From contig LR877148.1 of NCBI GenBank assembly GCA_903995115.1, positions 622,501 to 686,500 on the forward strand: DNA of 64,000 bases, written 5' to 3'. Source of the stretch: Angomonas deanei. Its lineage: Eukaryota > Euglenozoa > Kinetoplastea > Trypanosomatida > Trypanosomatidae. This document shows, in pieces, positions 32,901-44,800 of this stretch; position 1 is the stretch's first letter; every line of letters starts with the position of its first letter. The notes beneath the pieces are model-generated. The model searched no databases, was not told the origin of the DNA, and saw only the letters and a program-made list of their open reading frames with translations. The translations under genes were made by a program, and so were the position numbers.

Positions 32901-34528
32901 TGTACGCCGGGACGTGGAGTCATAACAAGTTTGTCGGAAGGGGTTTGTACTACCGCAGTGACGGTATCTTTATCGTCATGAACGATCGTGGTCAGCCGCT
33001 CCTCCCTGCCGAGGAGCGAAATACATCCAACAACAATAGTAATAAGACTAGTGGGCTGGTGGACCAAGGCCCCAGCCGAGAGCAGCTACACGAGTACACG
33101 GTCAGCTCTTCTAAGAAGGACTTGGAGAGTTTCCTCCTGTGGTGGAGTCGGGTCATTATCCGGTGCGGTCTGTCCATCCACATTGAGGGCGGGTTGGGAC
33201 ACTTTTTGCAGCGGTACCGCTCCCTAGCCTCCTTGCTTGGCAATAATAATAATAATGCGAATACGGTCAGTGAAGGGTTGAAAAAAGAAGTGAGTGACTT
33301 TCTCACGGGGAAGAGTGCTTCTTATAAAGTACAATCGGAGCTGGCTCAATTCTTTTCCAATAATCATACGAATAGTGTTAATAATAATAATAATTTTTAC
33401 GATCGGTGTCCAACCTTTCCTGTCGCCCCTTCCGTTCCGTTATTTGTTCCGTTTCACGAAATGTACCAACACCTTCTCGACGAAAATAATAATAATCATA
33501 ATGAAGTTAATATTCCCAATACCACCAACAATATCTTTTCCCTCTTTCAGCCGTACCTATCCAGCGCTGAAAAGGACGACGAAGAGGATTCCCATAATAA
33601 CAGTAAGAATCATCATCATAACGATAATGCCGTGTACACTGCGGCAAGGGCAGCAGAATATCAGATGGTGTTACCCCCTGCTGCCCCCACACTCCCACCA
33701 GCCTCTATTCTTCCCACGGCGGTGCTACCTCCCTCGGACACCACACCGATTGCACAACAGCTAGACACCTACCGGGAGACGGTCCTACCAACGTTGCTGG
33801 GTGAGGTGCACACGGCCCTGGAGCAGAAGGGAGAGGAACTGCTGCAGGAGATACGAGCCCAACGAGAGGAGCGCTTCCTCCCCTTCCTACCACCCCCAGG
33901 ACGATGAAGGATGACGAGAATGATAAGAAGAATGATGATTTGGTGTTGTTAACGTGTTATGAACGGGAAAAGGATCGATTGCTGTTTTTTCCGCCCACGC
34001 CGCCGAAACCGACGCACCTCACCAATGAGAAGATTTCTTTTGAGTATTACGACTATCTTCGTCGTACCCCAAATTTTCAACCGTTTTTCCAAAACAACAA
34101 TGAAAATAATAATAATAATAATAATAATATGAGTTTGGAGGATTACTACTACACCCTTCCACTTTTGTTACCAACGGTGTCCAACACGGAATATTATCTG
34201 GAAAAGGGTAAGTTACAGTACGCGGCAAATATTATGAACGACGTGGAGGAGGACGAGCGTCCTCTGCCACACCATTACTTCGAGACGATGGACCGCGTCG
34301 GGCGGGCATGGTCCCTCTCACGGGAGACCACCCTCACCAATAACAATAATAAGAACAAGAATAATAATAACCATAATACGAAAAAGGAAGAGGAGAAAGA
34401 TGGTTGGATCCCTTTTCCCGTTTGAAGGACCGTTTCACTTTACGTTGGAGATACCACAGAATTCTAAACCCAGTCCTATTCATTACTCCAATGAGTTGGT
34501 GACGATCCACCAGAGAGACGTGAAATAA
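26963..34528 (+). CDS. Giant MORN-repeat protein with two FYVE-type zinc fingers (frame broken about four times)
   Basis: Open frames 26963-28813, 28750-31317, 31250-33907, 33904-34425 and a last piece to the TAA at 34526-34528 are best read as one protein of ~2,520 residues. MORN repeats occur in every large piece (for example YEGEWKEGIRNGLGTY, YYGHFRQGKRE, VYNGEWQKGIRHGSGML). The first zinc finger (CSICEKEF...CSLC) is degenerate; the second is a true FYVE with RRHHCRLCG and a downstream Cys-x2-Cys, predicting PI3P binding. Long Asn runs from AAT codons punctuate the second half. Only 25 bp separate the TAA at 31317 from the next ATG (31343), with no splice signal, so two genes are unlikely. 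Breaks lie near 28770, 31250-31317, 33893-33897 and 34417-34419. MORN/FYVE proteins act at membranes or the cytoskeleton. Confidence 0.7.
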
Positions 34529-35176
34529 TGGTGTTTTTGCTTTATTTTCCGCATTATCGTTCTTTTTTTTTTTTTTTTGAATATATATATATCTGTGTTT
34601 TGGTTGCTGTTATATTCCGCAAACAGCTTTTGTATTAGGAAGTGGTTTATCGTTGTTGACGTGTTGTTGTTTTTGTGGATTGTTTTTTACTTTCTTTTTT
34701 TTATCTCCTTTCTTCTCAAAGTAAATAGTATCTTTAGTAGTTCATTTACCTTCTTTTTTTCTTTCGTTGATTTTTTCTTTTTTTACTTTTCACTATATTA
34801 CCCAAATTTTTTCTAGTTTTTATTTACAGTCTTTCGCTGTTTTTTTTTATTTTAAGTGCTGCAAAGTTTTTTTTCATTATTTAAAAATAAAAAAAGTTAA
34901 ATAAAAACAATTTTTTAAAATACTATATTAACAATATTCTTAGGGAGAAAAATTATTTGCGCTAGTTGTTTTTTGATTTTTTTTTTTTAGAAAGGAAGAA
35001 AGAAATTAAGCCGTTCGACCAAAAAGGACAAGAAATAAAGTACCTTTTCCCTTCCGTATTTTTTTTTTTTTAGTTCTTCTTCCTCACGATATACTCCTTA
35101 ATTTCAGATCTATATATAATTTAATTTGATTGTAAAAAAATATATAAAAAAAAAAAAGAGATAATAAAAACAGAAG
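34529..35176 (+). other. Spacer (648 bp), T-rich
   Basis: Dominated by T runs; no credible ORF. A strong pyrimidine tract at 35043-35071 is followed by AG at 35072-35073, with a second candidate at 35106-35107. A-rich sequence then leads to the ATG. Confidence 0.5.
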
Positions 35177-37568
35177 ATGCTTAGTGACGACAGTGCTCCA
35201 GCACCGTTTGTCCTAACCTCTCAGAGTTTATTATCGAAACGACAAGAATTCACACTTCATGCTAAACAATATAAAACGGAAACTATCTTATCGCATCAAC
35301 ACGATTTCTTGAACAATATCAATCCCAAACGAAACTCTAACCCCAATGCAAATAATAATAATAATACGAATAGTGCCACCACTGACGAGGATGTCGACCG
35401 GCTGGTTGGTTTCGCCGAGGAGGAGAAGGAGAATAGCTGTGGGGACTTTAGCGTCAGTAGTACCTCTAGTGTCCAGCACAACCCACACCCCGCGACGACT
35501 CGACGACTGCTGGAGGAGGAGGAGGAAAGGGCGAGGGCGCTCCCCATGCACGAGGAAGGCAGCAATGTCACCCCTCCCTGCGACTTGGAGAATAATAAGC
35601 TGACAGGGGACAGCGCCTCATTTGACCTGCTGCACTGTGAGGCCTATGTGAGCAATCACCGCCCTTATATCCACCACCACGACAACAATGAGTCCTCCCC
35701 GACGAGCAATTATGTGAGCCCGGACGGAAACGTCTATGGCAAGCCATTCTTCTGTAAAGGCGACTCCTGCCCGACGGCGCCCCTCCCTCACATGGAGAGC
35801 AACATGACCCTGGATAAGGCCAAATCAGAGTTCTACAGCGTCCTCCCAGCCTCAGAAACCGACAAAGAGGAGGATCTTGGGGACGACCCGCCGAACCTTA
35901 GCAATACGAATCATAACAATAACAATAATAATAGTAAACGGTTCCGGTAACTTTAGACGCATCTTCTCCAACGATAGCATTCAGGAGTTAGCCCAGCAGA
36001 CCACCACCCCCACTCCACCGTTATTGCTGTCTCCCCAACTCTCCCTCTGTGGGCCGACGTTGGGACAAGAAAAGGCGAATAAGGATCACTTTTCCTGTGG
36101 TGGTGGGGTAAAGAATGGGAACGCCGCCAATAGCATTCTTTTTAATAATAATAACGCCTGTTGCAATAACAATCATAGCAATCCTACGACGAACGCCAGT
36201 ATGACCCGAAATGACGAAGAGGCCCGCAAGACCACTCCTCAAAAATTCAGTTCTTCTAATGTGGGTTTTAGCCATCCTACGAATGACGGCGAAAAGTACG
36301 GTATCTTTACCTTTTTTCACACCTTCTCCTCGGTGGGTTATACCCGCACCACCGAAGGCGAAAAGGAAGTGAAGCAACAGGAAAAGGAAAGCGAAGTCAT
36401 AGCCGGCACCACCAAGGAAACGGCCCTAGATGACGACAGTCAGACTCCCTCCAGCTATATCCTTTCCCTCCTGAAGCGCACCTTACCCAAGCTGGGCTCC
36501 CCCATGCACGGGAAGGAGGCACCGCTAGAGACCACCCCCGACGACGGTGAGGACGACTCCTGTTCCTCCTCGCAGCCGGCGCTAGACCGTGCCCCCATGG
36601 ACTCTGCGGCCTTCTATGATATCAAGGAGGACACCGACGCGGAGATGGGCAGCCTGCACTACAGCGGCGGACAGGAGTCTCGCTACCCCCTCTACCGGGA
36701 GGAGGAGCAGCCGGCCGTTCCCTCGCAGTGTTTGTGCCCTAGCGGGTTTGTCGCCCCCCTGAAAGGATTCGAAATGACCCGTAAGAACGTGGATGAGAAT
36801 CTCTCCGACATGGAGGAGGTGACGACACGGGAGGAGGAGCTGACGAGCATCGCACCGGACCGGCCGCTCTTCACCACCCACTCCAAGCCGACCACGGAGA
36901 ATAGCCGTAGTCTGAGTCTTCCCCTCGACGACGACAGCAAGGAGACCAATCCCCTCCACGGAAAACAAAAGATCCTCCGTGCGCCCCACCGCCGCTTCAG
37001 CTCTGGCAACAACAGTGAGATCAACAACAGCAATAGTTTCAGCACCAATGACTTTATCTCCGTCACCTCCAGTGCCCAAGGCAGCGGACCCCTTCCCCTG
37101 CTGAGCTCCCCGCCACCCCCACCGCCTAACAACGGCATCAAGTACTACCTCGACCCCACGGAGGAGAGTAAACAGCAGTTTCACATGACCGCCCACCCGC
37201 ACATCATTCGTAACATTCCCCGTGGCAAGGTGCCGGTGGAGCAAGGCCACTCCATGCGAGACTGGAGTCAGCGCACCTATGAGAAAGTATCGGAGCAGAA
37301 AAAGACCCACACCCCTTCCTACCGCTCCAACCGGCTGTCTATCGAGGAGGTACGCCAGCACAACACCCCGGAGGACTTGTGGATTGTTATTCACAATGTT
37401 GTCTACGACTGTACCGAGTTTGTTCGTTATCACCCCGGTGGGAAGAAGTTATTATACGCCTGCGGCGGAAGGGAGGCGACCGCCGTGTATGATGCATTTC
37501 ACCCTTGGATCAACTGTGAGACCATGATGGAGGGATACGCAGTTGGGGTCGTGGATAATAAATTATAA
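35177..37568 (+). CDS. Long disordered protein ending in a cytochrome b5 domain (frame broken near 35936)
   Basis: About 797 residues. The last ~75 residues are a cytochrome b5-type heme-binding domain: LSIEEVRQHN, LWIVIHNVVYDCTEFVRYHPGG, then ACGGREATAVYDAFHPW. The two axial His ligands are expected at the HPGG histidine and at the FHPW histidine. Before it lie ~650 polar residues rich in Ser, Asn, Pro and Glu without a recognised domain or membrane anchor. The first frame stops at 35950; the second continues if one A of the AAA at 35936-35938 is skipped (Asn-run, then NGSGNFRRIF). The redox partner is unknown; the unanchored b5 suggests a soluble or peripheral electron carrier or heme sensor. 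Confidence 0.8.
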
Positions 37569-39353
37569 TAATAATAATAATTTGATTATAATAAAGATAC
37601 ATTACACTTTCTCTATTTAGTAAATCTGTAGAGCTGGGGAATAAAAAAAAAAAAAAAAAAATGTTTTAGTTTTGATCTCTATTTTATTCGCTTTTTTTTT
37701 TTTCATTTTTGATTTTTCCATTGATATATACACATCTCTATGGTTTATATCCGCACTTACGAATCGTGTTCGATGATGTATATATGTATATATGTGCTCA
37801 AGCACACACAAATAATAATAAAAATAAAATGGGAAATCAAAAAAAAAAAATTAAAAATTGTTTCCTTATGTTATTGTTCAAGTAAAATCGCGATATTTAG
37901 TTTTCACCTTATTTTTTTTTTTTTTAGTGCGTCACAAAGTGAGTGTTTTTTTTTTTTTTTCATTGTAAGACTTGTTTTTGCTCTCTCTCCAATATTATTA
38001 ACAAATCTCTATTATTACTATTACGGAAAAAGAAAAGAAAAAGCACCTTTTTTTTTTTTTTCATTGGATCTTTTTTGCAAAGAATTTTTTTTTTTTTTTT
38101 CGTAAAATAAAAATAAAAAATAAAACGTATATATTTTTTTTTTTCGTTTTGTTCTTCTTCGTTTTTTTAAGAAAAGAAAAAAAAAAATTATACACGCGCT
38201 TGAAACTTTGGTGAGAGCCGATTGTTTCGTTTTTTTTTTTTTCTTAATTGTTTATTTACTTTACTTTTATTTGGAATTAAACAGAAACTGGCAAAAAAAA
38301 AAAAAAAGAGAGAGAATGTAAAGTAAAATAAGTTTTACATGAAAGCGTTACATTTTTTTTTTTTCAACTGTTAAGAGAGAAAATAAAAAAAAAAGAAAAG
38401 GGAAAATTAAAAAAAAACACTCTTCAGACGCAGAAAAAAGCAAAACGAAAACCCTTTTTTAATTATTATTTCATGTTTCTCTTTTCTTTTTTTATAAAAT
38501 CTCATATTTAAAAAATGAAAATCTTTTTTTTTTTTTTTGTATGTATCTTGAAAACTTTTTTTTTTTTTTTTACGGTTAAAAAAAAAAACGGCACTTTTTT
38601 TTTTTGAATTTTTTTCTTTCTTTACTTTTTATAATAATAATAAAACTAGCAGTCTTCCTTTTTGTATATCTAAATAAAATAAAATAAAACTGAAAAATGA
38701 AATAATATAATACAATAAAATAGTGATACTTAGCCCATAATTATACAATAACATAAAACAATAACAAATATATTAGGTACGAGTGTGGTAGAACTTTTTA
38801 AACGAAACATTTATGGTAAAAAAAAAAAAGAAAAAAGACAATAATAATAAAAAAGAAAGGAAAAAAAAAATGTTGGTACAATGGGAAAAAAGATAAAGCA
38901 TTTTCAATGTTCTTTAACAAAAGTGGCATGAAACAATATTTTTATCTTTTTTTTTTGAACATATATATACCGACGACAGTGTGTCCTAATAATAAAAAAA
39001 AAAAAAAAAACACACAAATATGCTTTTTTTTTTTTCGCACTTTTTTTTTTATTTTTCCTTCTTTCATTTAGCTGTTTGTTTATTGTTGATCTTCTTAATC
39101 ATAAACCCAGCATTATATACAAACACTATATATATATAAAAAAAAAAACCTCTTTAAAAAAAAACAAAAATTGAAAAAAATTCCTATGGAAAAAAAAAGA
39201 AAAAAAATCATTCACTCAGTTGCAGACAATAGAGGTACTACCTTCTCTCTCTTCCTTTTCCATCCCAAGGTAAGCTAAAAAAAATTAGAAGTAGTGTATT
39301 TTTTTCATTTTTTTCAAAAATATTAGTAAATATAAAAAAAAAAAAAAACCAAA
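37569..39353 (+). other. Longest gene-free stretch (1.8 kb), homopolymer-rich
   Basis: Almost wholly alternating A and T homopolymers, many longer than 10 bp, with short AT microsatellites ((ATA)n, (TA)n). I see no ORF with coding character, no tRNA-like boxes and no strand change in the flanking genes. Near the 3' end, a T/C stretch at about 39298-39314 with AG at 39325-39326 is the likely SL acceptor for the next gene. It may simply be long UTRs plus spacer. Confidence 0.6.
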
Positions 39354-41120
39354 ATGGGAAGTTTCTGTAGTGCCAGTAAAGAAAACGTCAAGGACGACCT
39401 CCGTCACAAGCGCACCATCAACAATAAAAATAACCCCACCGAAAGTTACGCCAACTGGAAAGAAAAGTTTGCGGTAGAGGCGACCAAGTCCAACCCCCCG
39501 CAAGTCGTGCGTGACTTCCCTCGCATGTTGGTGTACGTCCGCCTACCAGACGGTACCACAAATCAGTCTGCCATGGATAAGTTGCAGAAAACGACGAAGA
39601 AGAGTGGTAAGGCGGGGGTGTCTAGCCCCAAGAAGGCCGCCAACGACCCCATGAAGAATCCCCTGACGAACAGCAAGCCATCACAGGAGTCGGTAGAGGA
39701 GTTTCAACTACGAAATGCCTATGTGAAGGAGACCGTGGTGCTCCTCACCAAACTGTGCGAAGAGTACGACACCTTTGGGAAAGTATTTGAGGCAGCCTGG
39801 GACCGACGGGAGCGAGAGTACACCGCGGATGGGGCGATGGAGAGTAAAGTGATGGATGTCCATCAGCTCTTTCAACTGTGCTGTATAGAAAGTGAAATGT
39901 TAGTCGCCCCTCACACCTTGTCGGGGGCTCCTAGCGCGGGGAATACGTATCTCTTTGACGAGGAGAACAATACGAATAATAACAACAATAATAATAATAG
40001 TAAACTCAACCGAGCTAGCCGACAGCACTCTCTCAATGTCACCGACCTACCCGGCGTACTGAGTGTGAACAACACCGTCAACTCCACCGGCCTCGGCGCC
40101 AGTCAGAGGCGCTATGCCAACCCCATGAGTGCCAATACCTCTCTGGCGGTACACGACACGACCCAAGCACGGCTGCAGGCCTGCGGGGGCACCGTACGGG
40201 ACTACTCCGTCCAGTCGGTCGCCTTTCATCTCATGACGTATGCGGTGCAGAGTGTCATTTACGTCCCCCAGCAGCGACTGCGGCATGTCCTGTGGATGCC
40301 ATGGACGACAGGACAGTACGAGGACATTGCGTGGCGGGTGTACTTCTTTAGTGAGTCCCTCTCCGCCGAGGAGTACCGGCAGTGCAAGCGAAAGGCGGAA
40401 CAGAATATGAACTTTAAGGCCTCCAATCATGCCACCATGTACCCCGCCAGCTCGCAGGTGTCCCGCAATAATAGCTGTGTCGATGGGGAGTCCCTCGACA
40501 ACTCTCTGCTGGCACCCGTACAGCTCAATCAAGGCGGCGGACCAGCCGTCGCGAGCGGGGAGCAGCGTACCGCAGAGGGCAAGTCTGGCTCCCAAAAGGT
40601 ATTTGTCGTGAAACACACGTTAGAGGCACGTCACCACGTCGACACGGCGGTCGAAAAGAACGTCCCCATCTACGACTTGGAGTGGAGCTGTGTCGTGAAA
40701 CTAGACAAACAATTCCTCTCCGACAAGTATCACCGTCGTCCTTCGTCTGGCCACCCCGGTAGCAATAACAATGTCAGCAATAACAGCTTGAATAAGGCCC
40801 CCACACCGGCCGGGGGACACTTCCGTACCGCTAGCAACCACAACAATGGCTTCCCATCTTCACCAGAGAATCACATCGGCAACTTGGATAGCAATACGAA
40901 TTATAACCTACCCGCCAGTCAGACCAAGCGGCGTATTGAGGAGCTGGATAGTGAAATCATGTCGGTCGCCCTCACCGTGGATGGGTGCCAGCTGCTCAAA
41001 AAGAAGAAGCAGAGTTACACCAACAAGTGGAAGGAGAGTAAGAAGGAGTTGGCCTTCTTGTTAGAAGAACAGTATAAAGTGCCTTTAAATGAGGTGAGCC
41101 AGTTGAAGGCGAAAAATTAG
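39354..41120 (+). CDS. Dually acylated (myristoyl/palmitoyl-type) protein of unknown function
   Basis: 588 residues. The start Met-Gly-Ser-Phe-Cys-Ser-Ala-Ser-Lys matches the N-myristoylation consensus with Cys5 placed for palmitoylation, the pattern of flagellar or plasma-membrane-targeted kinetoplastid proteins. The body is hydrophilic, with an eight-Asn-rich run near residue 205, a conserved-looking segment rich in Val/Trp/Tyr at about 280-345 (HVLWMPWTTGQYEDIAWRVY), and a basic helical C-terminus. No catalytic motif is recognised. The final nine codons including the stop are duplicated immediately downstream (see repeat). Confidence 0.85.
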   Translation: MGSFCSASKENVKDDLRHKRTINNKNNPTESYANWKEKFAVEATKSNPPQVVRDFPRMLVYVRLPDGTTNQSAMDKLQKTTKKSGKAGVSSPKKAANDPMKNPLTNSKPSQESVEEFQLRNAYVKETVVLLTKLCEEYDTFGKVFEAAWDRREREYTADGAMESKVMDVHQLFQLCCIESEMLVAPHTLSGAPSAGNTYLFDEENNTNNNNNNNNSKLNRASRQHSLNVTDLPGVLSVNNTVNSTGLGASQRRYANPMSANTSLAVHDTTQARLQACGGTVRDYSVQSVAFHLMTYAVQSVIYVPQQRLRHVLWMPWTTGQYEDIAWRVYFFSESLSAEEYRQCKRKAEQNMNFKASNHATMYPASSQVSRNNSCVDGESLDNSLLAPVQLNQGGGPAVASGEQRTAEGKSGSQKVFVVKHTLEARHHVDTAVEKNVPIYDLEWSCVVKLDKQFLSDKYHRRPSSGHPGSNNNVSNNSLNKAPTPAGGHFRTASNHNNGFPSSPENHIGNLDSNTNYNLPASQTKRRIEELDSEIMSVALTVDGCQLLKKKKQSYTNKWKESKKELAFLLEEQYKVPLNEVSQLKAKN

Positions 41121-41147
41121 GTGAGCCAGTTGAAGGCGAAAAATTAG
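41094..41147 (+). repeat. Perfect 27-bp tandem duplication spanning a stop codon
   Basis: Two identical 27-bp units, 41094-41120 and 41121-41147, each encoding Val-Ser-Gln-Leu-Lys-Ala-Lys-Asn-stop. The second copy lies in frame just after the first stop, so read-through would add the same eight residues again. Confidence 0.97.
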
Positions 41148-41832
41148 AGATTGATTTTTTTTTTTTTTTGGTGCATGTGTGCTTTTACGTTTATTTGTTT
41201 GGTTGAATGTTTTCTTTTGTAGGCGTTAACGCCCATTGATCTTTCTTCTTTTTTTTGTTTTGTTTGTTTTATCGTAATCCATTCTTGCCGTTGTAGCATT
41301 CACAATGTACGTTTTCTTTTTTTGTTTGTTTGTTTGTTTGTTTTTTTTTATATATATACCATGATTTTTTTTATTATTATGCAATTCAGTTTTCTTATTA
41401 TAATTAAAATTCGACGTAAGCGAAATTCAGAAAAAAAAAAAAAACAACACATGAAGAAAACAAGTTTATTGAAAAACAAAAAGGAAAAAATGAACCCGCA
41501 GTTATAACGTATGATTCATTCGTGGTTTTTTGTTGATGCTGCAGTTTTTTGTTATATGTAAAATTTATCTTTGTACTTTAGAATTATTTCACCTACTAGA
41601 AAAAAAAAAAAAGATAATCACAAAAAAAAAAGTAAAACAATCAACACATTGTCTCGTTGAGTTTTCTTGGTACCTTGCTATACTACACATTCCCCCCCTC
41701 TCCCTCTCTCTCATTCTCTGAATTAGCAAACAAAAATAGAAGCAGTCTTCGAGTGCTTTATTCATTAGTTTCTTTTTTTTTTTTTTTAATTATTATTTTT
41801 ATTTTACTGTACTTTTTTATTTTTCGTTGACG
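41121..41832 (+). other. Spacer (712 bp) with predicted SL acceptor
   Basis: Begins with the second copy of the 27-bp duplication, then T- and A-rich sequence including a (TTTG)n tract near 41321-41342. A C/T-rich tract at 41690-41719 followed by AG at 41725-41726 is the likely acceptor. Confidence 0.5.
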
Positions 41833-44800
41833 ATGCCCACATGCCCCGACTGTGGTCAGCTCTGCGAGAGCCCCTACCACCTCCAGCAGCATCGAATGAA
41901 TTGTGTCATGGCGAACCGAAACCTGTACAATAATACCAACAATAGCAATCCCAATAATAGAGGGAACAATACCAATAACAATAACAACCGCAACAGTGGT
42001 GGCGTCACGACCCCCCTCCCAGCCCTTAATGGGAATCGTTACAATAACGGTAACCCCAACTTTTATAGTCCCCAGTCCGAGATTGACCAGATGCTGGCCC
42101 TGCAGCAGGCACGCCAGGAGGAGGAGCGCATCCAGACGGAGCGGATGCTCCTCGAGCAGCAGGTCAACCTGGTCCTCCCTGCCCGACAGGCGGAGCTGCA
42201 CCAGACCCAGGAGTACTTGAAGAATCAAATTACGCAGCTCAAGATGAACTTGTTGGCGCAACAGCAGTTTGCGGGGCAGCAGAATAATATGGAAGTGGAG
42301 CTCCTCCGGAACGAGTTGGCGGCTGTCCGCAATCAGCTCAACGCACTGGGTGGAGCAGCCACGCCGCCGCCTGGCGTGAGTAACAGTAGTTTTACGCCGC
42401 TTCCCTACAACAACTCGTGGCCGATGCAGAACAATAACAACAACAATAGCCCCGCGCCCAATGAGTACGGACTCAAGAACGTCAAGTCCCGCGAGCCGAC
42501 GAAGCCGACCAAGAGCAAAGCGAACCAGCGCCGCAAAGAAAAGGACACACGACGGCCCAAGAAGGATAACCGGAGTGCCCGGCACCGTAGGCGCTACGAG
42601 GAGGACAGCCCAGAGGAGGACTACAGCGACACCGAGGAGGACAGCTACGACGACAGCGACGAGAGTGAGGACTCCATGGACTACGATGACTTGTACGACG
42701 ATTATCTACCACCTCGCCGCCACCACAGGGGTCGCCCCTCCGAGCGGCGCCGGTCCCGGACGGCTGACCACAACGGCCACGACGGACGCGGGGACGGCCG
42801 ACGCTCCATGTCTGCTGGTGCCCGCTCCGTCGAGAGTGCCCCCATCGCACGATCCAAGAAGAATATTTACGAGTTCCTCAACAACGTCTCCCCCGAGGGC
42901 CAGGCGGACCCGCTGCTGTCGGTGCTGCACTCCATGAAACAGGAGCTGGATGCGCTCAGAGGGCAACAGAACGATCAGATGGCAGTCCCCTTCCCCACCA
43001 GCTCCACCACTTGAACCCCGGTAACTACGCACTGCGACTGGGGACCCTCCACGGCCTCGACCTCTCCATCCCCCTCGACGACGTGGAGGTGACTGTGAAG
43101 ACCTATCACCTCTTTTTCCAGGCTGGGGAGTACGTGCTGGACCCTCGGGGTGATAAGCTGTTCCCCCGTAACCCGGTGCCCCTCGCCCGCGCAGGGTCCT
43201 CTCTTTGTGTCTTTACCGTCCCCTCGGTGGAGTTCACCGTGACGGAGAGTCGCCAGATCTTTGTCTTTATCCTGCAGCTCTCCTACCGCGGCACGCTGCT
43301 CTACTGGGCCACCGTCTTTGCCCGGGCGATGGGTGCCTGGACGGAGGGACTGCGACGAGGCCCACTAGACATTGCGAGGGCGCTGCAGTCCAGCGACGAC
43401 ATGGTCCGTGGGGCCACCGTGAACGGCTCTCTGGAGGCCGTCAACACCTATAGCGATGACAGCCAAGATATCCTGGCCCAGGCGGAGCGACTGCTCACCT
43501 CCCTCAACCTGCCACCTGGCAGCATCAACGGCATGACCTCTCCCCGGACCCACCGGAACAGCAAGGTGAGTAGCAGTGCCAAGTCCCCTCACGAATCCTC
43601 TCCCGCCCTGAAGAATCACGTACAGACGCCGGAGAACTCCACCACCTCGGAGGACGAGAAGGTCAAGAGCCCGGAAAAGGAGAAGGAGAAGGAGAAGGAG
43701 AAGGGAAAAGAAAGGGAAAGGAAACCCTCGGTCATCGATCAGACCCCCAAGCCGCTCCCCGGACTTCCGGCGCTGGCTCCCCCGCCGCCCGGACTGCCCC
43801 TGCTGCCCGGTATGCCCGGTAACGAAGGGCCCTTCCTCCCTCCACGTCCCTCCGACGTCTTCCTCCCCTACACCGCGGAGGAGAAGCCAGGGAAGGACGT
43901 GATGCCCATCCCCCGCTTCCGCCTGCCCCCACCACCTGGGGTCACCGCCCTGGAGTGGAAGGAGCGACTGGAACGACGCATCAAGTTATTGGACGATTAC
44001 GAAAAGAAGAAAAAGATGGCGCCCAGTCCCGCGCCGGCACCAGCTCCAGCCCCAGTCCCATCCTACCCGCAGCAGCAAACTCAGAATCACGTCAACCACA
44101 ACCCACCGCCCCCCATCAGCCAGGACCATGGGGAAAGCAGCATGGAGGACGTCGATACCAGTCTACCACCGGCCAAGAAGGGTGGAAAGAAGGATTCCAA
44201 GGTCAGCGTCACCTCCCCTGGTGCCGGTGCCACAGAAACCCCTGTCATTGGCAAGAACGCCGCCCCGCCTGCGCTCGTTAGCACGGAGGACTCGAGCGAG
44301 AAGGAAGAAAGGAAGGAGCGAGAGCGAAAGGAGAAGGAAGAGGCGGAGAAGCGTGAAAAGGAAGAAAAGGAGAAGCGGGAAAAGGAAAAGCGGGAGAAAG
44401 AAGAGCAGGAACGAAAAGAGAAGGAGCAGAAGGAGAACGAAGAGAAAGAGCGAAAGGAGAAGGAAGCCAAAGAGCGCGAGGAGCGGGAGAAACGGGAGCA
44501 GGAAGAGAAGGAGAAGCGGGAGCGGGAGGAGCGAGAGCGGAGTGCCCCACCACCCCAGCGCGCCTCAGGACCCACCGGCACCCTCACCAAGGTACCAAAG
44601 GACGACGCCCTCCGAATGCGCGGCGAGCTGCGACCCATCAACGACAAGAATGGCAATCTCGCCGTCCCCAACATGTATAAGTCCGTCCCGAACAACCCCG
44701 CCTGCGTGGAGCTGGATAAGTTTGACGTGGAGGCGCCCGCCGTCGGTGCGCCGGTGGTCGTTGGTCTCGCCGATGCGGCCGACAAGTTCCCGCCGCCCAA

